In this document: in pieces, positions 34,239 to 45,100 of the stretch | Position numbering within the stretch: the stretch's first letter is position 1 | Layout of the letters: each line of letters starts with the position of its first letter | Source: Burkholderia sp. Bp9142 | GTDB taxonomy: Bacteria; Pseudomonadota; Gammaproteobacteria; Burkholderiales; Burkholderiaceae | Direction: 5' to 3' | NCBI RefSeq assembly: GCF_003853415.1 | Contig: NZ_QTPP01000015.1 | Location: forward strand, 1 to 64,000 | Length of the DNA stretch: 64,000 bases | Notes under the pieces: generated by a model | What the model was told of the DNA's origin: nothing | Databases searched by the model: none | The model's input: only the letters and a program-made list of their open reading frames with translations | Made by a program: the position numbers and the translations under genes

Positions 34239-35702
34239 ATGAACGTATTTGAAGATCTTGAGCTTCCGGACATGTCGCTACGTGCCGGTGAGGCGCGATT
34301 GAACACGCACGCAACCTTCATCGACGAGGATCCGTGTACCGGCCGTGTGATCGCACATGTTGCCGATGCCAGTGCGGCTGATGTGGACGCGATCGTCGCT
34401 GCGGCCAAGACCGCCTTTCGCGATCCCGCGTGGCAGGGTATTACGCCGCTTGCGCGCGAGCAGTTGCTGCATCGCTTTGCCGATGCGATGGAGGCGGATT
34501 TGCCCAGGCTGGCGAAGCTGGAAGCGCTCGACACCGGCAAGCCGATCTCCATCGCGCAGACGGTGGATATTCCTGCCGCCATCAATTGGCTCAGGGTGTT
34601 CGCCGGCTGGCCGACCAAGCTCATGGGGCACGCGGGAAGGCTGGCGGCATCGCCGGGCAATTACCACGTCTATACGCGCCGGGAACCCGTCGGCGTGGTC
34701 GCTGCGATTACGCCGTGGAACTTTCCTCTCGTGCTGGCGATGTGGAAGATTGCGCCCGCGCTTGCGGCGGGATGTACCGTCGTCCTGAAACCCTCGCCCG
34801 AGGCACCGTTGACGGCACTGCGCGTCGCGGAAATAGCGCGCTCCGCCGGCCTGCCACCCGGTGTGCTCTCCGTCGTGACAGGTGGGCGCGACGCAGGGGC
34901 AGCGCTGGCTGCGCATCGGGACGTTGCGAAGGTCGCATTCACGGGATCGACTCGAACCGGGCAAGCCATACTCGATGCCTCGATACCGGACATCAAACGG
35001 GTCACGCTCGAACTTGGTGGGAAGTCACCGACCATCATTTGCAAGGACGCGGACTTGTCCCGGGCCATCCCGGAAGCAGCCATGTCCTGCTTCTTCAACG
35101 CGGGGCAGGTCTGTTATGCGGGTTCGCGACTCTACGTGGCGCGCGACGTTTATGAACAGGTGCTTGAAGGTATTGCTGCCTTCGCAGCTGCACTGAAGAT
35201 CGGCGTCAGTTCCGATCCTTCCAGCCAGATCGGCCCGTTGATCAGTGCCAGGCAGCGCGAGCGCGTGTCGGGATTTCTGTCGCGTGCATACGCCGAAGGC
35301 GTGCGTAAGCAGGAAGCGCCTTCTGTCGCCTTGCCGGACCACGGCTACTTCTTCGCACCGACCGTATTGCGCGATGTCCCGCAGAACGCGGAAGTGATGC
35401 GAGAAGAAATATTCGGTCCGATTCTGGTGGCCGCACCGTTCGACGATATCGATGAGGCCATCACGTTGGCGAACGACAGCGACTACGGACTGGCCGCGCA
35501 TGTCTTGACGCGTGACGTTGGCGCCGCTCACCGAGTGGCGGAACAACTATCGGCGGGCACGGTATTCGTCAATTGCGCGTTGCTCGCCGACCCCGCCTTT
35601 CCGTTCGGTGGCATGAAGCGCTCCGGACTGGGAAGAGAGAACGGCATGGAAGTGCTGGACGCTTATCTTGAACCGAAATCAGTCGTCGTGTCGCTTGGAT
35701 GA
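34239..35702 (+). CDS. NAD(P)-dependent aldehyde dehydrogenase
   Basis: The 487-residue protein is a full aldehyde dehydrogenase. It has PWNFPLVLAMWKIAPAL near 155, the cofactor loop VAFTGSTRTGQ near 231, the catalytic Glu in LELGGKSPT near 255 and the catalytic Cys in FFNAGQVCYAG near 289. AAAGGAACC precedes the ATG at 34239. With the alcohol dehydrogenase next to it, it could oxidise a primary alcohol released by ester hydrolysis, via the aldehyde, to an acid. Confidence 0.95.
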   Translation: MNVFEDLELPDMSLRAGEARLNTHATFIDEDPCTGRVIAHVADASAADVDAIVAAAKTAFRDPAWQGITPLAREQLLHRFADAMEADLPRLAKLEALDTGKPISIAQTVDIPAAINWLRVFAGWPTKLMGHAGRLAASPGNYHVYTRREPVGVVAAITPWNFPLVLAMWKIAPALAAGCTVVLKPSPEAPLTALRVAEIARSAGLPPGVLSVVTGGRDAGAALAAHRDVAKVAFTGSTRTGQAILDASIPDIKRVTLELGGKSPTIICKDADLSRAIPEAAMSCFFNAGQVCYAGSRLYVARDVYEQVLEGIAAFAAALKIGVSSDPSSQIGPLISARQRERVSGFLSRAYAEGVRKQEAPSVALPDHGYFFAPTVLRDVPQNAEVMREEIFGPILVAAPFDDIDEAITLANDSDYGLAAHVLTRDVGAAHRVAEQLSAGTVFVNCALLADPAFPFGGMKRSGLGRENGMEVLDAYLEPKSVVVSLG

Positions 35703-35774
35703 AAGTTCGCCGGATTACCGGATCGGGCTGAATCAAGAAGTCATATCGACACATCACCTTGGGACACATCCCCA

Positions 35775-36878
35775 ATGAAAATCACGGCAGCCATTGCGCG
35801 AAATGCGCACACCGAATTCACGATCGAGAGTGCGATTCTCGATGAGCCACGTGCTGACGAAGTATTGGTGAAGATCGCCGGCGTCGGTCTTTGCCATACG
35901 GACCTCGTGGCACGCGATCAATTCATTCCCATCGCACTGCCAGCCGTGTTGGGACACGAAGGCTCGGGCCATGTCGAGCGGGTTGGTTCCGCCGTGACGA
36001 AGGTCAAGCCTGGCGACCGCGTCGTCGTGAGTTTCGACAGTTGCGGCGTTTGCGGCAATTGCCGCAAGCACATGCCCTCATATTGCTGCGCATTTCCGAT
36101 GCGGAATTACTCGGGAAGCAGGAGCGATGGAACAACCGCGATCAAGATCGGCGATGAACGGGTTTCGTCGAATTTCTTCGGTCAATCCTCGTTCGCCAGT
36201 CATGCGCTCGCGCGGGAGCGCAATGTCGTCAAGATAGACGACACGTCTCTCCCGCTCGAAATTCTCGGTCCGCTGGGGTGTGGATTGCAGACAGGCGCGG
36301 GAGGCGTGATGCGCTCGATGGCGTGCCCTTCCGGTTCGTCAATTGCCATTTTCGGTGGCGGGCCGGTGGGGCTTGCCGCCGTGATGGGCGCATTGATCCA
36401 GGGTTGCAGTCCGATCATTCTGGTCGAGCCGATGGCTTCCCGGCGAAAGCTGGCGCTCGAACTCGGTGCGCACCATGTCATCGATCCGGCGGAGAGCGAC
36501 GTGATCGGCAGAATTCGCGAGATCGCCCCTTCGGGTGTTGATTTTGCCTTTGAATCGAGCGGTAGAGAGTTCGTCGTTCAGGCGGCACTTGCGTCGCTCG
36601 GGAGCCGAGGCCTGCTTGGCCTCGTTGGCGTCCCGCCGAATCCGGATAGCGCGGTGCCGGTCAATCTGGCGTCACTGATCACATATGGCCATCGCATCCA
36701 CGGCATTGTCGAAGGAGACAGTGATTTGGATAACTTTATTCCGGAGTTGATCGGACACTTCAGGGCGGGGCGATTTCCATTCGACAAGCTGATCCGGACA
36801 TACCCGCTCGAGCGCATCAACGACGCGGCGACCGATCAGGCGAACGGTGCGTGCGTCAAGGCAGTTCTCATTCCTTGA
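35775..36878 (+). CDS. Zinc-dependent alcohol dehydrogenase (MDR)
   Basis: The 367-residue medium-chain dehydrogenase has the catalytic zinc Cys in GLCHTDLVA near 38, the His-Glu pair in LGHEGSGHVERVG near 61, the structural-zinc cysteines CGVCGNCRKHMPSYC near 90-104 and the cofactor site IFGGGPVGLAAVMG near 190. It resembles aryl/benzyl-alcohol dehydrogenases. It follows the aldehyde dehydrogenase by 72 bases. The likely role is primary-alcohol oxidation in the pathway. Confidence 0.94.
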   Translation: MKITAAIARNAHTEFTIESAILDEPRADEVLVKIAGVGLCHTDLVARDQFIPIALPAVLGHEGSGHVERVGSAVTKVKPGDRVVVSFDSCGVCGNCRKHMPSYCCAFPMRNYSGSRSDGTTAIKIGDERVSSNFFGQSSFASHALARERNVVKIDDTSLPLEILGPLGCGLQTGAGGVMRSMACPSGSSIAIFGGGPVGLAAVMGALIQGCSPIILVEPMASRRKLALELGAHHVIDPAESDVIGRIREIAPSGVDFAFESSGREFVVQAALASLGSRGLLGLVGVPPNPDSAVPVNLASLITYGHRIHGIVEGDSDLDNFIPELIGHFRAGRFPFDKLIRTYPLERINDAATDQANGACVKAVLIP

Positions 36879-36980
36879 TCGTGCGCAGCGGGAGGCGTGC
36901 GGGCGATGCGCCAACCGGACGCGCCCGCCGGGTCAATTGATAAGTGCGTCACACATAACGGCAATCTACTGGGACGGAAC

Positions 36981-38513
36981 ATGCATCCGACTATTCATGC
37001 GGCGACCGCGCCGGAGAAACAAGCCTGCATTCTCGGAGAGACAGGGGAGGCGCTCAGTTACCGGGAACTGGATCGGCTGGCAAATCAAGGCGCTCATCTG
37101 CTGCGTTCGCTGGGGCTGAAGCGTGGCGATGTGGTCGCCGTGGTGCTCGAGAACGGCTTTGATATTTTCACGATCGCGTGGGCGACCGAGCGTGCAGGTC
37201 TTTACCTCACGTGCCTGTCGACCAAGGCTTCGCCCAACGACATTGCGTATATCGTGCGTGATTCCGGCGCTCGGGTGCTGATCGTGTCCGACTCGTTGAC
37301 GGAACTCGGTGAGTTGGCCGCGGATCGCCTGTCCGACACGAACGTGACCGTATTGTATTCGGGCCCGGCACGAACGAGCTTTACCGAATTGCGCACGCTG
37401 GAACAGGATACGACCATCGCCGACGAAAGCCCTGGCGGAGACATGCTGTATTCATCCGGAACGACGGGACGCCCGAAGGGCGTGAAGCCGCCATTGCCTA
37501 CCGGTCCGCTGGGACAGGAAACAGCGTTGATGACTATGGGCCGGAACTTATACGGCATGGGCGACGATACCGTCTATTTGTCCACTTCGCCGTTGTATCA
37601 CGCAGCGCCGCTGCGCTGGGCACTGACCGTGCAGCGTCTGGGCGGTACAGTCGTCATCATGGAAAAGTTCGATGCGGAGCAGGCCCAGGCGCTTGTCGAG
37701 CGATATCGAATCACACACGCGACCTGGGTTCCGACGCATTTCGTCCGATTGCTGAAATTGCCCGAGGAGGTTCGAGCGGGTTATGGTCATCAGACATTGC
37801 GCGCGGCCATTCATGCAGCGGGTCCATGCGCCATTCCGATCAAGCGGGCAATGATCGATTGGTGGGGGCCGATCGTTCACGAATATTACTCTGGTACGGA
37901 AATGTGCGGAATCACGGCCATTCAGGCAGACGAGTGGATGGAAAAAACGGGATCCGTTGGTCGCGCGATTTTGGGGACGCTCAAGATCGTGGGATCCGAT
38001 GGCAATGAATTACCTGCCGGCGAGATTGGCGACATCTATTTTGCCGACGGTCCGACGTTCGAGTACCACAACGATCCGGAGAAGACGCGGCTGGCCCACA
38101 ACGCTCGGGGATGGGCGACGCTGGGCGACATCGGGCGAGTCGATAAAGACGGGTATCTGTATCTGACCGACCGGAAGTCCTTCATGATCATCTGCGGCGG
38201 GGTGAATATCTATCCTCAGGAAATAGAAAACGTCCTGATCGGGCATCCGGAAGTAGACGATGTCGCCGTCATTGGCGTGCCGGACGAGGAGATGGGTGAA
38301 CGTGTCATGGCGGTCGTCAAGCCGAGCGACTCATCGGTTGCCGGAGCCGATCTTGCTGAAAGACTCAGGCGCTTCGTGCGTGACGCATTGGGCGGAGTGA
38401 AGTGTCCTCAGAGATTTGTCTTTCGAGACGACCTCCCTCGAGAGCCGACTGGCAAGTTGGCGAAGTGGAAACTGCGCGATGAATATCGAGATGCCGCGGT
38501 GGTGAATCCTTGA
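36981..38513 (+). CDS. AMP-forming acyl-CoA ligase (second of the island)
   Basis: The 510-residue ANL enzyme has SSGTTGRPKGVKPPL near 160, EYYSGTEMCGI near 297, LTDRKSFMIICGGVNIYPQEIEN near 395 and the catalytic lysine in PREPTGKLAKWKL. I choose ATG 36981 (MHPTIHA), as GGGACGG lies upstream; an in-frame start at 36897 is weaker. It looks like ligases for bulky or branched acids (for example steroid side-chain types), different from the ligase at 24745. Two ligases suggest two acid products or two entry points. Confidence 0.92.
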   Translation: MHPTIHAATAPEKQACILGETGEALSYRELDRLANQGAHLLRSLGLKRGDVVAVVLENGFDIFTIAWATERAGLYLTCLSTKASPNDIAYIVRDSGARVLIVSDSLTELGELAADRLSDTNVTVLYSGPARTSFTELRTLEQDTTIADESPGGDMLYSSGTTGRPKGVKPPLPTGPLGQETALMTMGRNLYGMGDDTVYLSTSPLYHAAPLRWALTVQRLGGTVVIMEKFDAEQAQALVERYRITHATWVPTHFVRLLKLPEEVRAGYGHQTLRAAIHAAGPCAIPIKRAMIDWWGPIVHEYYSGTEMCGITAIQADEWMEKTGSVGRAILGTLKIVGSDGNELPAGEIGDIYFADGPTFEYHNDPEKTRLAHNARGWATLGDIGRVDKDGYLYLTDRKSFMIICGGVNIYPQEIENVLIGHPEVDDVAVIGVPDEEMGERVMAVVKPSDSSVAGADLAERLRRFVRDALGGVKCPQRFVFRDDLPREPTGKLAKWKLRDEYRDAAVVNP

Positions 38514-38729
38514 CTGATTGGCTCGGCGACTTCGGGTTTTGGAAGGCGCGCCGTGTCTTGGTGATCGGTTGCTGCGATTCGTATAAATAAAATTCGCATC
38601 GAATACTAAATATAAAGATCGGTAAAGGTGATGGTCTAAATGTCGCGCGTGACTGCGTGATGGGATCGTCATTTTTAAAATCGACCGAATGGTGATTTTC
38701 ATCAATCAAATATATATTGGAGACGCGTC
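38514..38729. promoter_or_regulatory. AT-rich spacer before the porin gene
   Basis: The last half of this 216-base gap is strongly AT-rich (for example TATAAATAAAATTCG near 38581 and CAAATATATATTGGAGA just before the porin). It likely contains the porin promoter. I could not fix the -35/-10 pair with confidence. Confidence 0.4.
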
Positions 38730-39827
38730 ATGGCGAAAATTTGGATGATTTTGATTCGACTCTCATGTCGTACGGCGGCGGGCTGGTTCGCCATTCTTGC
38801 CGCTGCGCCATGTGCAAATGCTCAAGGGAGTGTAACGTTCTACGGAATCGTTGACGCATCGGTCTTCTATGCAAGCAAAACCCTGGATCCTGCGACCGGC
38901 AGAACACTTGGGCGGCAGTTCTCGCTGCAGTCCGCCGGAGAAGTTTCTTCGAGTTTCGGTATTCGAGGTAACGAGGATCTTGGTGGTGGGCTCGCAGCAA
39001 TCTTCGCTCTGGAAAGTGGAGTCAACGTTGCCAACGGCGGATACATAGACTCGAACGGAAATTTCTTCGGTCGGCAAGCATGGGTTGGCTTGACCGGGGG
39101 CTTCGGCACTGTTTCCGCCGGCTTGCAGTATTCCCCCTTCCTGCTGTCGATCTTCGACACGGACGCTCGCGGCCTCAAGCTGTTCGGGAGCGGGCTGGTC
39201 GTATACGTTGATAATGTCGTCGTCACCGGTATTTTCAATGCGAACTCGATCATGTATACCTCGCCGGAGTTCGCTGGTTTTCAGGGGCGCGCGATGATGG
39301 CGCTCGGCGGTACCGCAGGGAACTTTCAGGCGGGGCGGCAGTATTCCGGTAGCCTGACCTATCACATGGGCAATCTTGTCGTCAGCGCCGCGATGTATGG
39401 CGGTAATGCTGGCGGTACGGCTGCGTCCACGCCGGTCCTCAGTACCGCTGCATTCGCCGGACGCAACATCGGTGCGAGTTACCGCTTCGGCAAGCTTACC
39501 GTCACGACCGCCTATACCCTTTACAAGGTTCAGGGAGCCATTGATAGCCAAGTGATCTCTGGCGGTTTTTCGTACTCGGTGACGCCAGCGCTTCTCGTGG
39601 ATGGCGGCGTCTGGTATTCCCGAGACGGGAACGATTCTCACAACCATTCGATTCTCGGATCGGTCGGTACCGACTATTTTCTGTCGAAGAGGACGTCGCT
39701 ATATGCGCAGTTTGCTTATACGTCCAATCACGGGCATATGAATACGGGCCTAGCCGTCAATGGTGCACCATTCGGTGTGTCAGGTTCGCAGTTTGCAGCG
39801 GACGTTGGAATTCGCCACTCGTTCTGA
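38730..39827 (+). CDS. Outer-membrane porin, OmpC/Gram-negative porin family
   Basis: The 365-residue protein has a signal peptide ending ...AAAPCANAQG, then the typical beta-proteobacterial porin opening SVTFYGIVDASVFY, SSFGIRGNEDLGGGLAAIF and RQAWVGLTGGFGTVSAG. It ends in an aromatic residue (GIRHSF), as needed for barrel assembly. TTGGAGACGCG precedes the ATG. At the end of the operon it probably serves uptake of the operon's substrate. Confidence 0.94.
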   Translation: MAKIWMILIRLSCRTAAGWFAILAAAPCANAQGSVTFYGIVDASVFYASKTLDPATGRTLGRQFSLQSAGEVSSSFGIRGNEDLGGGLAAIFALESGVNVANGGYIDSNGNFFGRQAWVGLTGGFGTVSAGLQYSPFLLSIFDTDARGLKLFGSGLVVYVDNVVVTGIFNANSIMYTSPEFAGFQGRAMMALGGTAGNFQAGRQYSGSLTYHMGNLVVSAAMYGGNAGGTAASTPVLSTAAFAGRNIGASYRFGKLTVTTAYTLYKVQGAIDSQVISGGFSYSVTPALLVDGGVWYSRDGNDSHNHSILGSVGTDYFLSKRTSLYAQFAYTSNHGHMNTGLAVNGAPFGVSGSQFAADVGIRHSF

Positions 39828-39913
39828 CAGATTGAGGCGACGGCGGCCGATCCGAGTTCGGTGTCGGTACAGATCGGCCGACGATGAGTCCGGAAGCGTC
39901 CGCCGCGGGATCG

Positions 39914-41041
39914 TCAGCCGGCGTCCAGGTCAAGTGTTGGCGGCAAGTCAGCGTCATCCACTGCAGCCGGGCGCCTGAAGAGGCCGCGCAGCCAGTGCTC
40001 GAGATCGTCCACATAGGTGAACACGACCGGAATGACGAGCAGGCTCAACAGCGTGGAAGCCAGCAGGCCGCCGATCACGACGAAGGCCATCGGCTGACGG
40101 AAACTCGGTTCCGCGCCCAGCCCGAGCGCGTTGGGGAGCATGCCGGCCCCCATCGCGATGGTCGTCATCACGATCGGGCGTGCCCGCTTGTGGCAGGCGT
40201 CCATCAACGCCGCCAACCGGTTCATGCCATGTTCGCGCCGCACCACGATCGCGTACTCGACCAGCAGGATCGAATTCTTCGTCACGATGCCCATCAGCAT
40301 CAACAACCCGATCAGCGCCGGCATGGAAAAGCTCATGCGGGTAATCAGCAGCGACAGCAACGCGCCACCCAGCGACAGCGGCAGCGCGCACAGGATGGTG
40401 GCCGGCTGCAGGAAATCGTGGAACAGCAGCACGAGCACCGCGTACACGCAGAAGATGCCGATGGCCATGGCCAAACCGAAGCTCTGGAACAGTTCGCCCA
40501 TGTTCTGCACTTCGCCCTGCTGGACTTGACGCACGCCGGCCGGCAAATGCGCAAGTGCCGGCAACTGCTGCGCCTCCTGGTTGACTTCGCCGAGCGTGCG
40601 CCCGTTCAGCTCGACCGTCAGCGTGACGTTGCGATTGCGGTCCAGCCGATCGATCTGCGATGGCCCGCTGCCGATCGAAAGCGTCCCCACCGAATCCACC
40701 GTCACGCTGCCATGGGTACCTGCGACGCGCAATTGTCCGATGGCATCCAGATCCTGCCGCAGTGCCGGATCGATGCGCGCCCGCAATGCTATCTGTCGCT
40801 CGGGTAGGTTCAGCTTGGGCAGCGAGTTCGAATAGTCGCCATAGGTGCCGATGCGAATGGCATCCGCCACGGCCTCGGCGGTCACGCCCAGTGACGCGGC
40901 CTTGGCTGGGTCTGGCCGGAACTGCACTTCCGGACGCTGCAGCGCGGCGCTCGACGTGACGTTGTCAATGCCGTGCAGCGATCGCAACTGCGCCTTGAGC
41001 TCGGCTGCCGCGGCTTGCAATGCGGTGGCATCGCTGCCGGG
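39914..41041 (-). pseudogene. 3' part of an RND multidrug efflux pump gene
   Basis: The frame encodes about 375 residues of the C-terminal half of an AcrB/MdtB-type RND pump. It holds the last periplasmic part (VEFRPDP-like RPEVQFRPDPAKAASLGV), then membrane segments AIGIFCVYAVLVLLFHDFL, MLMGIVTKNSILLVEYAIV and FVVIGGLLASTLLSLLVIPV, to a normal stop. The similarity ends sharply near 41041 in the codons for PGSDATAL, and the N-terminal roughly 650 residues are absent. It is a deletion or recombination remnant and not a working pump. Confidence 0.85.
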
Positions 41042-41155
41042 GCAAATATGGGTAGGATCGTGGGTACGGGGTCGTCTGCGATCGGGGGAGTCTCACCTGG
41101 CGGGTCTCTGCGAGCGATGGTTGGAGTTGGCTGCCTGCACCGCCTGCGACAGAAA

Positions 41156-41440
41156 TCAGGATGTTTCTCCCATCGCTTCCATTCGCTCAAGGCCCTTGCG
41201 ATAATCCTCACGCTTCATATCTCCAAGATCGCGGGCGCGAATGCAGTATTCGTCGAGCCGATTCTTGGTGGTGCCAATCCATTCACTTGCCGTGTTTTCC
41301 AACGCTTGTTCAAGTGCTTGCTCCGGCGAAATCTGATCCCTGAGATTGGCGATCAAATGCCTGTTCAGAGACTCGGACAGAAACGACCTGGGGTGGTGAT
41401 CAAAGATCGTCTCGATAGCTGCCGCAGGGTCCAGATCCAT
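41156..41440 (-). CDS. Small hypothetical protein
   Basis: A 94-residue open frame (MDLDPAAAIETIFDHHP to ERMEAMGETS) has protein-like composition, is mostly helical, and is acidic with a regular charge pattern. I do not recognise a family. It has an ATG but no clear ribosome-binding site. It lies between the RND remnant and the cyclase in a patchwork zone, so it may itself be a relic. Confidence 0.35.
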   Translation of the reverse strand: MDLDPAAAIETIFDHHPRSFLSESLNRHLIANLRDQISPEQALEQALENTASEWIGTTKNRLDEYCIRARDLGDMKREDYRKGLERMEAMGETS

Positions 41441-42135
41441 TTGGGGACGCTGGGCATGCGCTCTGAGTTCGCCGAAAAGGGGATGGAACCGTCCTTGCGT
41501 GCTCGGGGTCCGCGATCTTTCAAGCGAAGTGCAGGTTGATTTTCCGATACAGTCTTCTCAGAGTTGACAACTGCCGAATGGAATTTCCGGTATCGCTGAC
41601 GGTATCGACGCTGCATGACTACGCGGAAACACCGCCCTTCAAGGCTCTAACCCGCAGGTTGACAATCGAGTGGGTATTGGGCGGCGCGAGCACACTTGCT
41701 TCGTGACTGCTTGCCCCTCGTGCAGCGATACTTCCGACCGTCGGTCGTCTGTTGTGGAAACGCGACACAAGGTTCCAAAAACTGACGATGTGATCCGGCG
41801 TAGGTTTTGGCGTAGGTCAGTCGATAGGAGTGCTATTAGATAGCGTGTTGCGTGGCGTCTTCGTCTTGGCCATCATGCATCGTCATGCGTTACGGTCGAC
41901 CGATTCTACGCAATCTCGTTACTGCGACAGAATCTTTCGGGACAGTTGGTTTGGCGCTATCTGCTCCTCGTGCTGCCAAATGCACTAACAGCGGGAGGCG
42001 CACGGGGAAAGTGACCTTTCACCGTTGAGTCATTCGCACGCTCATCGGCATGCGTCGTCACGTGTGCGGGCCTGAATACCTGCAGGGAGTGGCGCATAAT
42101 GTTTTGAGGTTGACCCTTGGCTGGAAGAGGGTTTT
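41441..42135. other. Non-coding patchwork spacer
   Basis: This 695-base stretch has no frame that looks like protein. A short direct repeat, GGCGTAGGT, occurs twice near 41800. The sequence just before 42136 should hold the promoter of the cyclase gene. The rest looks like debris from past rearrangements. Confidence 0.4.
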
Positions 42136-45100
42136 ATGCGCTGCACAATCTGCGGATCCGAGAATCCTCCCGGGGCGAGGTCCTGCCAGGAATGTCAGGC
42201 CGTGCTGTCCCACACGTGTCCGCATTGCGGGCATGAGGCAGAGCCTGCGGCCCGCTTCTGCAGCCATTGCGGCGCGTCGCTGGCCGCGCCTGCCGCTGAG
42301 CCGCCATTGTCTCGACCGTCGGGGCCGGCGCCGTCACCGCCCCCCGTTCACTACACGCCCGATCATCTCGCCGAGCGGATCCGTGCCGAACACGCGGCCA
42401 TGGAAGCACGCGGCGAGCCCGCCGGCGAACGCAAGACCGTTACCGCGCTGTTTGCCGACATGGCCGGGTCGACCGCGTTGATCCACGATCTCGATCCCGA
42501 AGTCGCGCATCGCTTGATCGTGCCCGTGGTCGAGCTGATGATGGAAGCGGTTCACTACTACGAAGGGTACGTCGCCAAATCGCTCGGCGATGGCATCCTC
42601 GCGCTGTTCGGTGCACCGATCGCCCACGAAGACCATGCGCAGCGTGCGCTCTTCGCGGCATTGCGCATGCAGCAGGCGATGCGGCAGCACGGCGATCGCA
42701 TTCGTCTGCAGGAAGGCATTCCTCTGCAGATTCGCGTCGGCGTTCACACCGGCGAGGTCGTCGTTCGTTCGATCCGCACCGACGACCTGCACACCGAGTA
42801 CGATCCGCTCGGGCATACGATCCACATCGCGTCGCGGATCGAGGGCATCGCCGCACCGACGTCGATTCTCGTCAGCGAGTCCACCCACAAGCTGGCCGAA
42901 GGCTATTTCGAGTTCAAGGCGCTGGGGGCGACGCAGCTCAAGGGTATTCCCGCGCCGCTGTGCGTGTACGAGGTGCTTGGCCTCGGTGCGTTGCGCACGC
43001 GCCTGCAACGGGCGGCGCACCGCGGTCTCGCGCGCTTCGTCGGCCGCGAAACGGAAATGGAACACCTGAACCGGGCCCTGGAGACCGTAAGGGCCGGACA
43101 GGGGCGCGTGGTCGGCGTGGTGGGCGAGGCCGGCGTCGGCAAGTCCCGCCTGTTCCACGAGTTCAAGGAGCGTTCGCGGCGTGGCGCGCTGGTGCTGGAG
43201 ACGTTTTCCGTATCGCACGGCAAGGCGTATTCCAATTTGCCGCTCATTGAACTCCTGAAGAATTATTTTCAGATCACGACACAGGACGACGAGCGGCGCT
43301 GCCGGGAGAAGGTCATCGGCAAGGTGCTCACGCTCGAACGCAGTTTCGAGGACCTCGTGCCGTACGTCCTCTATCTGCTCGGCATTGGCGAAGGCGGGCC
43401 GGTACTCGTCGAGATGGATCCGCAGATCCGGCGCGAGCGGACCTTCGACGCGATCAGGCAGCTTCTCGCGCGAGAGAGCCAGAATCAGCCGGTCCATTTG
43501 CTGTTCGAGGATCTGCAATGGCTGGACCGTGAAACGGAAGCCTTCCTCACCTACCTGATCGAGCACGTGCCGGACGCGCGCATCCTGCTGCTGGTGAACT
43601 ACCGGCCCGAGTATCAGCCCGCGTGGGCTCGCGCGGCGCATTGGAGCACACTGCGGCTCGAGCCGCTTGGCCGCGCCGATGCGCAAGGTCTGCTCGCGGC
43701 GCTGCTCGGCGAGGATCGCACGCTCGTGCCGCTGAAGCAGCTCATCCTGGAGAAGACGGAGGGCAACCCGTTCTTCATGGAGGAAGTGGTCCAGACGCTC
43801 GCCGAGGAGCGGTCGCTGCTCGGCGAGGCCGGGCGCTATCGCATCGTGGAGACGCCGGCGACGCTGCACATTCCGACCACCGTGCAGGGCGTGCTCGCCG
43901 CCCGGATCGACCGGCTTCCGATCGACGAAAAGGAACTGCTGCAGGCACTCGCGGTGATCGGCCACGAGTTTCCGTTCAGCCTGATCCGGCGAATTTGCGG
44001 CGAGGCGCCGGCGCGGGACGACGAACTGCGGCGCCTGCTCGCGCATCTGGAAGCGGCGGAGTTCATCTACGAGTGCCCCGCCTTTCCGGAGGTCAATTAC
44101 TCGTTCAAGCACGCGCTGACCCAGGAGGTGGCGGGGCGCTCGCTGCTCACGGAGCGGCGTACCACGCTGCACGAGCGTACCGCGCAGGCGATCGAGGTGC
44201 TGTTCCCGACACGCATCGCCGATTACTGCAGCGAACTCGCGCACCACTACAGTCAGAGCGGCAACATCCTCAAGGCGGTCGAATACCTGCATCGGGCGGC
44301 TCAGCAGGCGTTGCGCCACGCTGCCCATCACGATGCGATGAATCATCTCGACGCGGCGCTGGCGTTGTTGAAGGGCTTGCCGGACACACCGGTGCGCGCG
44401 CATTGGGAACTGACACTGCTGCTTTCCCTCGGGCCGGTGCTGATGGATGTGCGCGGGTATGGCGCGAACGAGGTGGGCGAGACCTATATGCGCGCACTCG
44501 AATTGTGCGAGCGCACCGGCGAGGCATCGCAACGCTTCGCGACGCAGTTGGGATTGCGGATGCACCATGTGGTACGCGGCGAGTATGCCATCGCGATTGA
44601 TCTAGGCAACCAGATGCTTGGGACGGCCCGGGATGCGAATGATCCAGGCTTGCTCACCGAGGCATATGGAGCACTGGGCTCGTGCTTTTTTCTGCAGGGT
44701 GATTTCGGTGCGGCTCGCACACACCTCGAGCAGGCGATTGCGACCTATGATCCGGAGCAGCATCAGGCGCACGTCTTCGCACACGGGGTGGATCCCGGCA
44801 TTCGTGCGCTCAATTTCCTCGTGTTGACATTGTGGTTTCAGGGGTATCCGGAACAAGCGCTCAAGCGCAGCGTTGAAGCACTCGCGCTCGCGCAGAGTCT
44901 TTCTTACGGGCCATCTCTGGCGTTCGGTCTGACCTACGCAGCTCACTTACATCAACTGCGGAGGGAGCCGGTGCTGGCCGGTGAGCGTGCGGAAGCGGTC
45001 ATTGCCGTATCGACCGAGCACGGATTGCCGTACTGGCTCGCGTGGGGGATGCTGCTGCGAGGCTGGGCGACGAGCGAACAAGGAAGCATTCAGGACGGCA

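Noticed and set aside
40973..41539. Plus-strand frame across the RND remnant and the small ORF
   Set aside because: It crosses two unrelated segments and has no coherent protein features.
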